In this document: positions 53,006 to 63,242 of the stretch, in pieces
How positions within the stretch are numbered: the first letter of the stretch is position 1
Layout of the letters: each line of letters starts with the position of its first letter
Assembly (NCBI GenBank): GCA_013298715.1
Contig: JAAFIQ010000004.1
Location: 124,001 to 188,000 of the forward strand
Direction: 5' to 3'
DNA length: 64,000 bases
DNA from: Bacteroidota bacterium
Lineage (GTDB): Bacteria > Bacteroidota > Bacteroidia > B-17B0 > Aurantibacillaceae
Notes under the pieces: model-generated
What the model saw: only the letters and a program-made list of their open reading frames with translations
Told to the model about the DNA's origin: nothing
Databases searched by the model: none
Translations under genes and position numbers: made by a program

Positions 53006-55738
53006 TTGCAATATTTAAAAAAAATAGTTTTTCTTTTCGTTTTTCTGTTATCACTTAACTTTCATAGCAGGGCTCAATCTTTTAATTATTACTCGCAAGG
53101 AGATTACGATTGCTTAACAAACTCTACTTATATAACATATACAATTACTGTTTTATCGCCTCCGGTTACAGCACCCTTTACAATCAATATTTTTAATATT
53201 AATACAAACGCCTCTTCTACGCAAACGTTTAGTAGCTTAACTGGTACCATATCAAACTTACCTGTTGCCAATTACAATTTCACTATTCAGTCAACTAACG
53301 GCGTGGTGGTTACCAGTGGTCTTCAAACATCTAATCCCTTTAATGCTGCAAGTGTTATTTTATCAGGTACAAATGTTTCTTGTTTTGGTGGCTCAAATGG
53401 CATGGCTTCAGCTTTTGCTAGCAATATATTTACACCTCCTCTTTCTTATACATGGAGCAATGGTAGTAATAGTCAACTAACTACAAATTTACCTGTTGGT
53501 ACACACACAGTAAAAGTTTCAGACACTAAAAGCTGTACTGTTATAAAAACAATTCAAATTACAGAACCACCATTAATATCTTCACACATAAACAACACAC
53601 TTATTCCTTGTTTTGGTGGCACCTTAGTTTCTTCAATTACCACAACTGGTGGTGTAAGTCCTTACTCCTATTCTGTTAACACTACTGCATTACCAGGACT
53701 CAACACAAATCCACTAAGTTTAGGTAATTATACCTTGTTTACTAAGGATGCGAATGGTTGCATAGTAAATAATCCAATAGTCTTATCGCAAGTTACACCT
53801 CCAGTGCTAACATTTTCTTACACAAAACCAACTTGTCCTGGTAAGGCAGATGGCTCTGCTACCGTTGTGGTTACTAATGCCCCGCCACCTTTCACTTATT
53901 CTTGGAATCCTGGAAGTAGTGCTTTAACAACTTTAAGTAATATTCCGAACGGTAATTATACACTTACCATAAAAGACGGAAGTGCCTGCATCACAAGAAG
54001 CGTTGTTACTGTGTTACCGCAAAATGCTATGACGTTAACGCCGATAACTAAATCTGAAAATTGTAGTGCGGTTGATGGAGCTGCCACATTAACTATTAAT
54101 GGTGGTAATGGTCCATATAGTTACACAACTATACCTGGCAATTATACTTCGAATACGTTTAGCAATGTTAGTTCTGGTGGGTATACAGTATACATTGCTG
54201 ATGCCTTTAACTGCCGTGATACTATACCTTTTTTTATTGGCAACTTAAGTAATGTTTTAATATCTATAAGTAATTTTACGCCTGTACTTTGTTATAATCA
54301 ATGCGATGGGAAAATTCTATTAAATGTTCAAAATGCAATAAACCCTATAACCTACAGTATAAGCGGCTCTCCGCCATCAAACTCTAATTTATTAAGCAAT
54401 GTTTGTTCTGGCTTCAAAATTATTAAAGTAATCGATGGTATTGGTTGTCCTGCAACAACAACAATTAACATGGGCAATCCTCCAATATTTACCTATTCTG
54501 CAACTTCTCCAACACCAATTTGCATTGGTAAAAACATAACATTGCAGGCAACTGCGGCTGGTGGTAACAGTAGCAATTACAATTATGTATGGAATCCAGG
54601 TAACTTAACAGGACAGCAAGTAAATATTTCGCCTAATGTTACAACAGTATATAGCTTAAATGTATTTGATTCTAATGGATGTACACTTGCACCTTTTACG
54701 GTAACAGCCTATGTTAATGCCCCACTTCAAATTAATATAAGTAATGCCAATAGCGGCATTTGTCCAGGCACAACAGCACAAATTACACCAACAGTTACAG
54801 GGGGCGATGGTAACTACAATTATAATTGGCTACCTGGTAATATAAATTCCGAAACTATTTTTGTAGAGAGTATCACTGTTCCGGTATACACACTCACAGT
54901 GAATGATGCTTGTGGATCTCCAACAGCAATAAAAACCATCACCGTTAAATTACATCCGGTAATAACACCAATTTACAAGGCAAGCGATACTATTGGCTGT
55001 CAACCACTCTGCTTAAAATTCACCAATCTCACTCCAAAAAGCACAAATCCAATTTGGAATTTTGGAGATAGACCTTTTGAAACCTCAGGTAACATAGTAA
55101 ACTATTGTTACATAAACTCAGGAACGTATAATTTAAAATTATTAGTTACAGATTCTAACAACTGTAAAACAAGTTTTACTTACACCAATAGCATAAAAGT
55201 TTTACCAAAACCAAATTCAGGATTCATTACCAACCCTGAAGTTATTACGTTTAACACAGCAGAGAATATAGAAATTAAAAATACAACTGAAAACGGCGAT
55301 ACTTACAAATGGTATTATTTTGACTCCCTCTTCAGCAATCAAACAAATACAAAGTTTACATTTTCAGATACAGGATGTTATAAATTTAAACTACTAGCAA
55401 CAAATAACTTTGGCTGTAAGGATACCTTAGAAAAAGATATTTGTGTGATTGAAGGTTTTAATTTTTATGTGCCAGATTATTTTAGCCCTAACAACGATAG
55501 GCTAAATGATGTATTTATGCCTAAAGGAACTGGTTACCAAAAAGATGGGTATCTGTTTGAAGTTTATAGCCGTTGGGGGATGCGCCTCTTTAAAACCAAT
55601 GATATAACAGAAGGCTGGCGAGCTAATGGTAGCGAAGAAAGTAGCACTAAGATAGATGTATATTTTTGGCGCATAATTGTTTTCGATTTACTTGGCAATA
55701 AACACGTATTGAATGGCTATGTTAATTTACTTCATTAA
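53006..55738 (+). CDS. T9SS type-B sorting-domain protein (gliding-type C-terminal domain, SprB-like repeats)
   Basis: A 910-residue secreted protein with a signal peptide (QYLKKIVFLFVFLLSLNFHSRAQ). Repeated units such as SCFGGSNGMASAFASN...LSYTWSNGSNSQ...PVGTHTVKVSDTKSC resemble SprB repeats, followed by Ig/PKD-like segments (GCQPLCLKFTNLTP...PIWNFGD near 670). The last 85 residues (FYVPDYFSPNNDRLNDVF, VYSRWGMRLF, WRANG, YFWRIIVFDLLGNKHVLNGYVNLL) are the type-B sorting domain. It should be exported through SprA to the surface. TTG start. Confidence 0.93.
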   Translation: MQYLKKIVFLFVFLLSLNFHSRAQSFNYYSQGDYDCLTNSTYITYTITVLSPPVTAPFTINIFNINTNASSTQTFSSLTGTISNLPVANYNFTIQSTNGVVVTSGLQTSNPFNAASVILSGTNVSCFGGSNGMASAFASNIFTPPLSYTWSNGSNSQLTTNLPVGTHTVKVSDTKSCTVIKTIQITEPPLISSHINNTLIPCFGGTLVSSITTTGGVSPYSYSVNTTALPGLNTNPLSLGNYTLFTKDANGCIVNNPIVLSQVTPPVLTFSYTKPTCPGKADGSATVVVTNAPPPFTYSWNPGSSALTTLSNIPNGNYTLTIKDGSACITRSVVTVLPQNAMTLTPITKSENCSAVDGAATLTINGGNGPYSYTTIPGNYTSNTFSNVSSGGYTVYIADAFNCRDTIPFFIGNLSNVLISISNFTPVLCYNQCDGKILLNVQNAINPITYSISGSPPSNSNLLSNVCSGFKIIKVIDGIGCPATTTINMGNPPIFTYSATSPTPICIGKNITLQATAAGGNSSNYNYVWNPGNLTGQQVNISPNVTTVYSLNVFDSNGCTLAPFTVTAYVNAPLQINISNANSGICPGTTAQITPTVTGGDGNYNYNWLPGNINSETIFVESITVPVYTLTVNDACGSPTAIKTITVKLHPVITPIYKASDTIGCQPLCLKFTNLTPKSTNPIWNFGDRPFETSGNIVNYCYINSGTYNLKLLVTDSNNCKTSFTYTNSIKVLPKPNSGFITNPEVITFNTAENIEIKNTTENGDTYKWYYFDSLFSNQTNTKFTFSDTGCYKFKLLATNNFGCKDTLEKDICVIEGFNFYVPDYFSPNNDRLNDVFMPKGTGYQKDGYLFEVYSRWGMRLFKTNDITEGWRANGSEESSTKIDVYFWRIIVFDLLGNKHVLNGYVNLLH

Positions 55739-56687
55739 AAAAAATATAGTTCTATTTAGTTGTTTTGTCTTTAGTTTAAACACCTTTTACGCACAACAAA
55801 AAACACCACGCATTTTCAAATTTCAAAACAAGTACTTATCCAAACAAGTGCACAAACATTTACAGAAAGATACTTTTTTTAAAACCTCTAAAGCTACGAT
55901 TCATGTTTATTACAGTACTTCTCAAGTCAAACCTTACTTACTATTGTTGCCTGGTATGGGTGCTAACGCAAAAACAAATTGGTATAAACAAATAAAAGGT
56001 TTAAGCAAACATTATAATTTAATTGTGCCCGATTTAATCTATTTTGGAGAAAGCAAATCAGACACAACATGTTTTTCTCCTGAATTTCAAGTGCAACAAA
56101 TAAATGAAGTGGTGAAAAAAATAACGTCGCAAAAAATAAATGTAATGGGCTTTAGCTATGGAGGGCTTTGTGCTGCTATGTATAACAACTTTTATTTTAA
56201 CGAAATAAACAAATTAATAATTATTGATGGGCCAGTAAAATTTTATACGGTTTCTTTGGCAGATAGTTTGGCAAAAAGCGTTGGCTTAAATTCTATGAAC
56301 GAATTAATTGTACCAAGTACCGTTCAACAATTTAATGGCATGAAAAAAGCGGTATTATCAAAAAAAATTCCAATTACAAAACGATTAAAGAAAAAAACAA
56401 TTGCCTATTATTTTGATAAAAATAGAAAGGAAAGAATTGCGCAGATGACGTATTTAAGAACTAATGAAAAAAGATATAGTGAATTAAACTATGGAATTGA
56501 TAGTACAAAAACTCTTTTAATCTGGGGAAAAAAAGACGGCGTGGTTCCTTTAGAAATTGGAGAGAAACTGAACCAAAAATTTAAAACAACTACACGCTTA
56601 TTTGTTTTTAAAAAAGCCAAACACGATGTACATTTTAGAAATTCTAAAAAATTAAACCTCTTGGTAAACGACTTTCTAGCGAATTAA
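55713..56687 (+). CDS. Secreted alpha/beta hydrolase
   Basis: A 324-residue protein with a signal peptide (VLFSCFVFSLNTFYAQ). The catalytic triad is visible: nucleophile Ser in GFSYGG (near 145), Asp in WGKKDGVVP (near 273) and His in AKHDVHF (near 300); LLPGMGANAKTNW is the oxyanion-hole loop. The substrate is unknown. The frame begins inside the end of the T9SS substrate gene (26-base overlap), with ATG at 55713 or 55719. Confidence 0.85.
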   Translation: MAMLIYFIKKNIVLFSCFVFSLNTFYAQQKTPRIFKFQNKYLSKQVHKHLQKDTFFKTSKATIHVYYSTSQVKPYLLLLPGMGANAKTNWYKQIKGLSKHYNLIVPDLIYFGESKSDTTCFSPEFQVQQINEVVKKITSQKINVMGFSYGGLCAAMYNNFYFNEINKLIIIDGPVKFYTVSLADSLAKSVGLNSMNELIVPSTVQQFNGMKKAVLSKKIPITKRLKKKTIAYYFDKNRKERIAQMTYLRTNEKRYSELNYGIDSTKTLLIWGKKDGVVPLEIGEKLNQKFKTTTRLFVFKKAKHDVHFRNSKKLNLLVNDFLAN

Positions 56688-56800
56688 TAAACGCCATTCT
56701 TAATAGAATTAATTTATCCTTGATAAAAAATTAAATGTAACAACGCAATAAATTTCGTTACTTTTACAATAATTAAAACAGAGTTGCGTTATCAATTTAA

Positions 56801-58285
56801 GTGAAAAAAACAGCCTTTATACTTTTTGTTCTTGGATTATTCATTTGGTCGTGTAAAAAAGACAAATTAATTACAGATACCTCTGCCAAAGTAAAATTTT
56901 CTCAAGACTCCATTTTGTTCGATACAGTTTTTACTACTTTAGGATCAATTACCAAAAACTTTCGGGTTGTTAATCCCAATTCTCAAAAAATTAAAATTTC
57001 TAATATCCGTTTGCAAAACGGAAGCGCATCGCAATACATCATAAATGTAGATGGCGCCAAAGGAACAGAGTTTAATGACATTGAAATTGCTGCAAAAGAT
57101 AGCATGTATATTTTTGTTCAAGTAAATGTAAACCCAAATAATCAAACAGCACCATTTATCGTTCAGGATAATCTTATTTTCACAGTCAACGGAAACCAAC
57201 AGCAGGTTGTACTTCAATCTTATGGTCAAAATGCCTATTACCACAAGGCTACACGCGCTTTTAAATTTAAAGATGGTACATACTTCACGTATTCTATTTT
57301 AGGCGATTTACCAAATGCTGTTACTGCAAATGGAAATAATTACACGCTTAAAACAGACAAGCCTCATGTTATTTTTGGTTACTTTGTTATTGATAGCTTA
57401 CAAAAGCTTACTGTACCTGCCGGCGCTCGTTTTTTTATGAATTACAAAGCTGGGGTTTGGGTTTTTAAAGATGGAGAAATTCAAGTAAACGGCACGAAAG
57501 GCAACGAAGTAATTTTTACGAGTGTACGCCGCGATGCCGATTATATAAAGGAAGCAGGCCAATGGGACAGAATTTGGATTAACGAAGGCAGTAACAACAA
57601 TGTAATAAATTATGCCATTATTAAAAACGGATTTGTTGGTATACAAGCCGAATTGTTTGGCAACGTTTTAAATTATCCAGGGCGCTTAAAATTAACTAAT
57701 ACCAAAATTCACAACATGAGTTTGTGGGGCTTATTTGGATTTGCCTATAATATTTATGGATACAACAATGTAATCAGCAACTGTAAAGATAACGCCGTAA
57801 ACCTGAGCTTTGGAGGCAAGTACACCTTTTTACATTGTACCTTTGCGAATTATTGGGATAACGATAAACCAAGAGAAAAGCCAGCGGTAAGGATTAATAA
57901 TTATTCGCCATTACAAGTATTACCGCTAGACAGTTGTTATTTTGGGAATTGCATTATTGATGGAAAATTTGATAACGAATTGGATATTGATTTAAGTACA
58001 ACCACAGCAAGTCTTACACCAAATCTCATCTTCAGTAGTTGTTGGTTAAAAACAAATTTAGATTTGAGCAATTCACAACGTTATATTTCTGTAAGGAATG
58101 GCACTAGCCCTGAATATGAATCGCCATCAGACTATGATTTTAAACCAAAAACTAACCAAACTATATTAAAAAATTTCACCCACCCAAAAGCGTTACAAGA
58201 TGTTCAAAAACCTCCTGGATCACTTGATATAAATGTTCAGCCAAGAAATCAATCTTCTGTTACCGCAGGAGCTTATGAGTTTTGA
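56801..58285 (+). CDS. Lipoprotein with Hydin-like domain and right-handed beta-helix
   Basis: A 494-residue protein with lipobox LFIWSC (Cys18). Residues 25-135 (VKFSQDSILFDTVFTTLGSITKNFRVVNPNSQKI) are an ASPM/Hydin-type beta-sandwich. The middle has repeating strands of a right-handed parallel beta-helix (FGNVLNYPGRLKLTNTKIHNMSLWGLFGFAYNIYGYNNVI), and the C terminus has YDFKPKTNQTILKN. Such proteins are anchored to the outer membrane and may bind sugars or peptides. Starts with GTG. Confidence 0.78.
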   Translation: MKKTAFILFVLGLFIWSCKKDKLITDTSAKVKFSQDSILFDTVFTTLGSITKNFRVVNPNSQKIKISNIRLQNGSASQYIINVDGAKGTEFNDIEIAAKDSMYIFVQVNVNPNNQTAPFIVQDNLIFTVNGNQQQVVLQSYGQNAYYHKATRAFKFKDGTYFTYSILGDLPNAVTANGNNYTLKTDKPHVIFGYFVIDSLQKLTVPAGARFFMNYKAGVWVFKDGEIQVNGTKGNEVIFTSVRRDADYIKEAGQWDRIWINEGSNNNVINYAIIKNGFVGIQAELFGNVLNYPGRLKLTNTKIHNMSLWGLFGFAYNIYGYNNVISNCKDNAVNLSFGGKYTFLHCTFANYWDNDKPREKPAVRINNYSPLQVLPLDSCYFGNCIIDGKFDNELDIDLSTTTASLTPNLIFSSCWLKTNLDLSNSQRYISVRNGTSPEYESPSDYDFKPKTNQTILKNFTHPKALQDVQKPPGSLDINVQPRNQSSVTAGAYEF

Positions 58286-58402
58286 TAAATCTTTATTATA
58301 AATTAAATTTCTTTTTGAATTACAAGCAGAATAAACAATTTATAGCCAATAACTATTCTTTAATTACAATTAGATGTAGCAAGTAACATTTAATTTTACA
58401 GT

Positions 58403-59377
58403 ATGTTAGATGTAAATTCAGTAAAATTTAATTACGGCACACAATCAAACTTTAAAGGCATAGGTCCAATTAGTTTCATCTTAAATGAAGGCGATATAAT
58501 AGCACTTGTTGGCAAAAGCGGCTCGGGTAAAACAACACTATTAAAATGTATTTATGGTTTAGAAGATATTTTAGAAGGCACAATTGCATTTAAAAAGGAG
58601 CGTGTTTTAGGTCCAGCCTACAATTTAATTCCTGGCAATAAAAACATGAGTCTTGTGAGCCAAGATTTTTATGTTTTAGAAAACCATACGGTTGCAGAAA
58701 ACATTAAAGACAAATTAATTGGCTATACCGATGCGGCAAAGGAACAGTGTGTAAATAAGTTATTACGTTTGTTAGATTTAGTAAATTTAAAAAACAGCAA
58801 AGCTAAATTTTTATCTACCGGACAAAAACAGCGTGTTGCAATTGCAAGAGCTTTGGCTATAATTCCGCCCTTGTTATTGTTAGATGAACCCTTTAGTAAC
58901 TTAGATAATATTTTAAGCACCAAATTATTTAACTTTATTATTAAAGAAGTTCAGGTAAATAAAACCTCAGTAATACTTGTAACGCATGTGGCAGAAGAAG
59001 CTTTAAAATACGCCACCAAAATTGCTATTCTAGAAAATGGAAAAATAGTTCAGCTAGGCGAGAAATGGAACGTTTACTACAAACCCAAAAACACACGATT
59101 AGCAGGTTTGTTAGGACAATATTCTGTTATTGAACCAAAAGATATTTCCAAAAAAAGTAAATTAAAGATAGCATCCAAAATTGTTTCTCGCCCTGATAAA
59201 ATAAAACTTGCAGACGGATCAACCTTTGATTTAGAAGGTGTTGTGGAAGACTCTGTATTTAACGGCAAGTGTTATGAAATTTTAGTAAGAACACCAAATG
59301 AAAATTTAGTTCTCTTTTATAGTTCAAGTAATTTAAAAGTGAGTAGCAAAGTAAAATTGGATTTGGAAATTTTCTAA
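58403..59377 (+). CDS. ABC transporter ATP-binding protein with TOBE-like tail
   Basis: A 324-residue ATPase: Walker A GKSGSGKTTLLK (near 37), Q-loop SLVSQDFY, signature LSTGQKQRVAIARAL (near 139), Walker B LLLLDEPFSNLDN (near 159) and switch VTHVAEE (near 193). Residues 240-320 form an OB/TOBE-like tail as in importers for sulfate, iron or polyamines. No permease or binding protein gene is adjacent. It overlaps the paaD stop by 4 bases. Confidence 0.86.
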   Translation: MLDVNSVKFNYGTQSNFKGIGPISFILNEGDIIALVGKSGSGKTTLLKCIYGLEDILEGTIAFKKERVLGPAYNLIPGNKNMSLVSQDFYVLENHTVAENIKDKLIGYTDAAKEQCVNKLLRLLDLVNLKNSKAKFLSTGQKQRVAIARALAIIPPLLLLDEPFSNLDNILSTKLFNFIIKEVQVNKTSVILVTHVAEEALKYATKIAILENGKIVQLGEKWNVYYKPKNTRLAGLLGQYSVIEPKDISKKSKLKIASKIVSRPDKIKLADGSTFDLEGVVEDSVFNGKCYEILVRTPNENLVLFYSSSNLKVSSKVKLDLEIF

Positions 59378-59862
59378 ATACACTTAAAATAATCAAAAGC
59401 TTCCAAACAATCACCGCATTTATAAAGGGCTTTGCAGGCGGTGCTTCCAAATTGCGAAATCATTTTTGTTTGTTTGCTTTTACAACGTGGGCATGTAATT
59501 TGTTTTGGTTTTCCGCTTAAAAACGATTTATCGGCTGTGCTTTCTTCGGGTGGGGCAATGCCGTAATCTTGCAATTTTTGTTTTGCCTCATTGCTTAACC
59601 AATCGGTTGTCCAAGGTGGGTTGTAACTAAATACAAATTTAATTTCTGTAAAACCATTTTCAATAAGCTTTGTTCTTACGTCATCTTCCATTTGTTTCAT
59701 AGCTGGGCAGCCACTGTACGTTGGGGTTAGCGTAACTTCAATATTTGTTTCTGAAATTAAAATTATTTTTCTAATTACACCTAGTTCTGCTATCGTAATA
59801 ACAGGAATTTCAGGATCTGGTATCTCAGCTAAAAGCGCTCTTATTTCTTCTTGGGTTTTCAA
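59374..59862 (-). CDS. paaD: Phenylacetyl-CoA epoxidase assembly protein PaaD-like
   Basis: A 162-residue protein: N-terminal MIP18-like domain (IPDPEIPVITIAELGVIRKI, TPTYSGCPAM near 47) followed by a zinc-ribbon-like end with CPRC (near 121), STACKALYKCGDC (near 139) and FDYFKC. This architecture is diagnostic for PaaD/PaaJ, which helps assemble the PaaABCE oxygenase. No paaA-C or paaE is in the window. The start is TTG at 59862. Confidence 0.9.
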   Translation of the reverse strand: MKTQEEIRALLAEIPDPEIPVITIAELGVIRKIILISETNIEVTLTPTYSGCPAMKQMEDDVRTKLIENGFTEIKFVFSYNPPWTTDWLSNEAKQKLQDYGIAPPEESTADKSFLSGKPKQITCPRCKSKQTKMISQFGSTACKALYKCGDCLEAFDYFKCI

Positions 59863-59912
59863 TCTACTATTAATACAAAGTTACAACAATTCTGCATTCA
59901 ATAATTAGTTAA

Positions 59913-61652
59913 TTAAGCACCTTGTAATTCATTTAACTCAAAATAAGCGCCTCGTTTTTCTAATAACTGTTGGTGCGTTCCTTGTTCAATAATTTCACCT
60001 TCTTTTAAATACAAAATAGTATCTGCATGTTTTAAGCTGCTAATTCTATGGCTTACAATTAAACACGTTTTACCTTTCATTTCTTGTGTAAGGTAATTCA
60101 AAATTTCTTCCTCTGTTTCAGTATCCACAGCACTTAAACAATCATCAAAAATTAAAATATCGGGTTGCCCAACCAAAGCTCTTGCAATACTTATGCGTTG
60201 TTTTTGTCCGCCACTTAATGTAACGCCACGCTCACCAACCATTGTTTCAAAACCATCTTTAAACTGCATAATGTTTTCATAAACACCTGCTTTTTTACTC
60301 GCCTCGATTATTTCTTCTCGAGCAATTTTTCTGTTCGCTCCAAAAGCTATGTTGTTATAAATAGTATCACTAAACAAAAAAACATCTTGTGGTACTACTG
60401 CCATGTGGTTACGAATAACTTTTAAATTGTGCTCTTTAATGTTCTTCCCGTCAATAAAAATACTTCCTCCGTTCAAATCGTATTGCCGTGTTAAAACATT
60501 TAGCAAACTTGTTTTGCCACTTGCCACAGCGCCCGTAATACCAAGCGTTTTACCACTATCCAAAGTAAATGAAATACTTTTTAAAGCCTGAATTTTATTT
60601 TCTGGATAAATAAAACTTACATCTGTAAATTTAATATCACCTTTAAATGCGTATTCATTCGTATTAGTATTTACCACGTTTGGTTGGGTTTTTAAAAATT
60701 CATTAATGCGTATTTGGCTTGCTTTAGCGCGTTGCACCAGAGATGTTACCCAACCCAAAGAAGCGAAAGGCCACGTTAATCTGAAAACATAAAAAATAAA
60801 TTCGGTGATATTTGCAGCTTCAATTTTTTTATCAATTACTAACTTACCGCCGTACCAAACGGTTATTAACACGCTTGCGCCAATCATAAACATCATTAGC
60901 GGTTGAAAAAGTGCCTCAATACTATTTAATTTTAATGCTGTTTTTTTATAAACTTCTCCCCTACTCTTCATTTGATTTACAAAAAATTTTTCTCGGGCAT
61001 AGGCTTTAATTACACGAATGGCGCTGAAGCTCTCTTGTGCTTGTGTTGTAAGCAAACCTAATTCTTTTTGTACCAAGCCACTTTGTTTATTTATTTTATC
61101 ACTTACCTTGTAAATTAAAAAGGATAATAAAGGCAATGGCAAAAAAACAAAAAGCGTAAGTGGTGCGTTTACTTTAATCATAAAAACCAAAACTGTAATT
61201 GTACTAACTAATGTATTGGTTATGTACATAATTGCAGGCCCAGTGTACATGCGCACCTTACCAACATCTTCGCTAATACGGTTCATTAAATCTCCTGTGG
61301 TATTTTGCTTATAAAAACTTGCATCTAATTTTTGGTAATGGTTATAAATTTCATTTTTTTGATCGAACTCAATTAGCCTGCTCATTACAATTATTGCTTG
61401 GCGCATTAAAAACATAAAAACGCCACTTATTAAAGCAAAGCCTATTAATTTTAAGGCATGCATTAAGTATATAGATGTGTTAACATCTGAATTTTTTTCA
61501 GTTAAATCATCTAAAATACTTTGTGTACCTTGCCTTACAACTTCACCTTGATAGGTGCCAAAAAAACTTGAAAGTGTTACAAAAATTATACCACCCAAAA
61601 AATGCCACTTGTATTTTACAAAATACTTGTTTATAGAAAATAAATCGTTCAA
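59913..61652 (-). CDS. ABC exporter, fused membrane and ATPase domains
   Basis: A 579-residue half-transporter. Six membrane helices (20-310) are followed by the ATPase: Walker A GAVASGKTS (near 370), signature LSGGQKQRISIARAL (near 474), Walker B ILIFDDCLSAVD (near 498), and H-loop SHRISSL. The catalytic Glu after Walker B is Asp, as in one subunit of heterodimeric exporters, so a partner with a normal site may exist elsewhere. Starts with TTG (61652). Confidence 0.88.
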   Translation of the reverse strand: MNDLFSINKYFVKYKWHFLGGIIFVTLSSFFGTYQGEVVRQGTQSILDDLTEKNSDVNTSIYLMHALKLIGFALISGVFMFLMRQAIIVMSRLIEFDQKNEIYNHYQKLDASFYKQNTTGDLMNRISEDVGKVRMYTGPAIMYITNTLVSTITVLVFMIKVNAPLTLFVFLPLPLLSFLIYKVSDKINKQSGLVQKELGLLTTQAQESFSAIRVIKAYAREKFFVNQMKSRGEVYKKTALKLNSIEALFQPLMMFMIGASVLITVWYGGKLVIDKKIEAANITEFIFYVFRLTWPFASLGWVTSLVQRAKASQIRINEFLKTQPNVVNTNTNEYAFKGDIKFTDVSFIYPENKIQALKSISFTLDSGKTLGITGAVASGKTSLLNVLTRQYDLNGGSIFIDGKNIKEHNLKVIRNHMAVVPQDVFLFSDTIYNNIAFGANRKIAREEIIEASKKAGVYENIMQFKDGFETMVGERGVTLSGGQKQRISIARALVGQPDILIFDDCLSAVDTETEEEILNYLTQEMKGKTCLIVSHRISSLKHADTILYLKEGEIIEQGTHQQLLEKRGAYFELNELQGA

Positions 61653-61691
61653 ATTAAGAAGTTCCTTTTTATTAAGATTTTTTATTTAAAA

Positions 61692-63242
61692 TTAAAACCA
61701 TCCTTTTTTCTTTTTTCCGCCACCAAGCCCAAGTGCCCCTAACAAGCCGCGCGCCAACTCTTTCATAACCGTTCGTCCAACCTGTCTCACCATCGTATTT
61801 TCGCTTGCTTTTTCTATTATACTTTTTTCTGGCTTTGCTGTTTTTCCTTTAGTTTTTTCTTCTTCAATTTCAGTAGCTTCTTCGGCTTGTTCGTTCAATT
61901 TTTTATTAAATAGTTCGTAGGCACTTTCTCTATCAATCTCCTCATTATACTTTGAAACTAAATTACTTTTTCCAATCAGTTCGTTTAATTCTTCAGGAGT
62001 AAGCACACCAATTCTGCTATTCGGAGCACGTAAATGCACCGCTGCTAATGGTGTAGGTACACCCTTTTCGTTTAATGCAGTAACCAATGCTTGCCCAATA
62101 CCAATACTGGTAAGCAATTCATCGGTTTTATAATATTCTGATATTGGATAATTTTCTGCCGTTTTTTTAATTGCTTTTCTGTCTTTCTCTGTAAAAGCAC
62201 GTAAGGCATGCTGTACTTTTAAGCCAAGCTGCGAAAGCACGCCATCTGGCACATCGTAAGGATTTTGTGTTATAAAATAAATTCCAACGCCCTTACTACG
62301 TACTAATTTTATAATGCTCTCAATCTGGTCTAACAAGGCTTTACTTGCCTCATTAAAAATTAAATGTGCTTCATCAATAAACACACATAACTTAGGCTTT
62401 TCTAAATCACCGGCTTCAGGAAAGGTAGCGTAAATTTCTGCCAACAAACTCAACATGAATGTAGAAAACAATTTTGGCTTGTCCTGAATATCCGTTAAAC
62501 GAATAATGGATGCGATGCCTTTTCCGTTACTATCCACTCTCGTTAAATCACTCACCTCAAAACTTTTTTCACCAAAAAAATGTTCAGCGCCTTGGCTTTC
62601 TAATTCCACAATTTTTCTAAGTATGGTAGAAATACTTGCTGGAGAAACATTACCATATTCCTTTTGCAATTTTTCTTTGCCAGCCTCGGTTGCATGATTT
62701 AACAAAGCTTTGAAATCTTTTAAATCCAACAATAAATAACCATTATCATCAGCATATTTAAAAAGCATGGCTACAATGCCACTTTGTGTATCGTTTAACT
62801 CTAAAATTTTTGAAAATAAAACAGGACCAAACTCAGTAACGGTGGCGCGTAATCTAATACCTGAACCTCCGCTAATTGTCATAAACTCTGCGCTAGTAGC
62901 TTGTGGAGTATACGGTATCCCTATTAGGTTATGGCGCTCTTCAATCTTAGGATTTAAAGTTCCTGCTTTTCCAATTCCGCTCAAATCACCTTTCAAATCC
63001 ATCAACAAAACTGGTATTCCAGCAGCACACATACTTTCTGATATTAATTGTAATGTAACCGTTTTACCAGTACCAGTAGCTCCTGCAATTAATCCGTGTC
63101 TGTTTAATGTTTTTAACGGCAATTTCACAAAGGCATCTTTTACAGGCGTACCATCAAGCAGAGCAGCCCCTAAAGTAATTGCATTACCTATACTTTTATA
63201 CCCATCGGTAATATGTTGTTTAAATGACTCTAATTTTTCCAT
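61692..63242 (-). CDS. HerA-like DUF853 ATPase
   Basis: A 516-residue P-loop NTPase. GLIAGATGTGKTVTLQ (Walker A, near 50), VLLMDLKGDLSG, and Walker B LCVFIDEAHLIF (near 285) followed by sensor region GIYFITQNPYDVPDGVLSQLG. It belongs to the DUF853/YjgR branch of the HerA-FtsK superfamily; the cellular role is not settled. The Lys/Gly-rich C terminus GLGGGKKKKGWF is typical. It faces rsmI divergently across 266 bases. Confidence 0.9.
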   Translation of the reverse strand: MEKLESFKQHITDGYKSIGNAITLGAALLDGTPVKDAFVKLPLKTLNRHGLIAGATGTGKTVTLQLISESMCAAGIPVLLMDLKGDLSGIGKAGTLNPKIEERHNLIGIPYTPQATSAEFMTISGGSGIRLRATVTEFGPVLFSKILELNDTQSGIVAMLFKYADDNGYLLLDLKDFKALLNHATEAGKEKLQKEYGNVSPASISTILRKIVELESQGAEHFFGEKSFEVSDLTRVDSNGKGIASIIRLTDIQDKPKLFSTFMLSLLAEIYATFPEAGDLEKPKLCVFIDEAHLIFNEASKALLDQIESIIKLVRSKGVGIYFITQNPYDVPDGVLSQLGLKVQHALRAFTEKDRKAIKKTAENYPISEYYKTDELLTSIGIGQALVTALNEKGVPTPLAAVHLRAPNSRIGVLTPEELNELIGKSNLVSKYNEEIDRESAYELFNKKLNEQAEEATEIEEEKTKGKTAKPEKSIIEKASENTMVRQVGRTVMKELARGLLGALGLGGGKKKKGWF

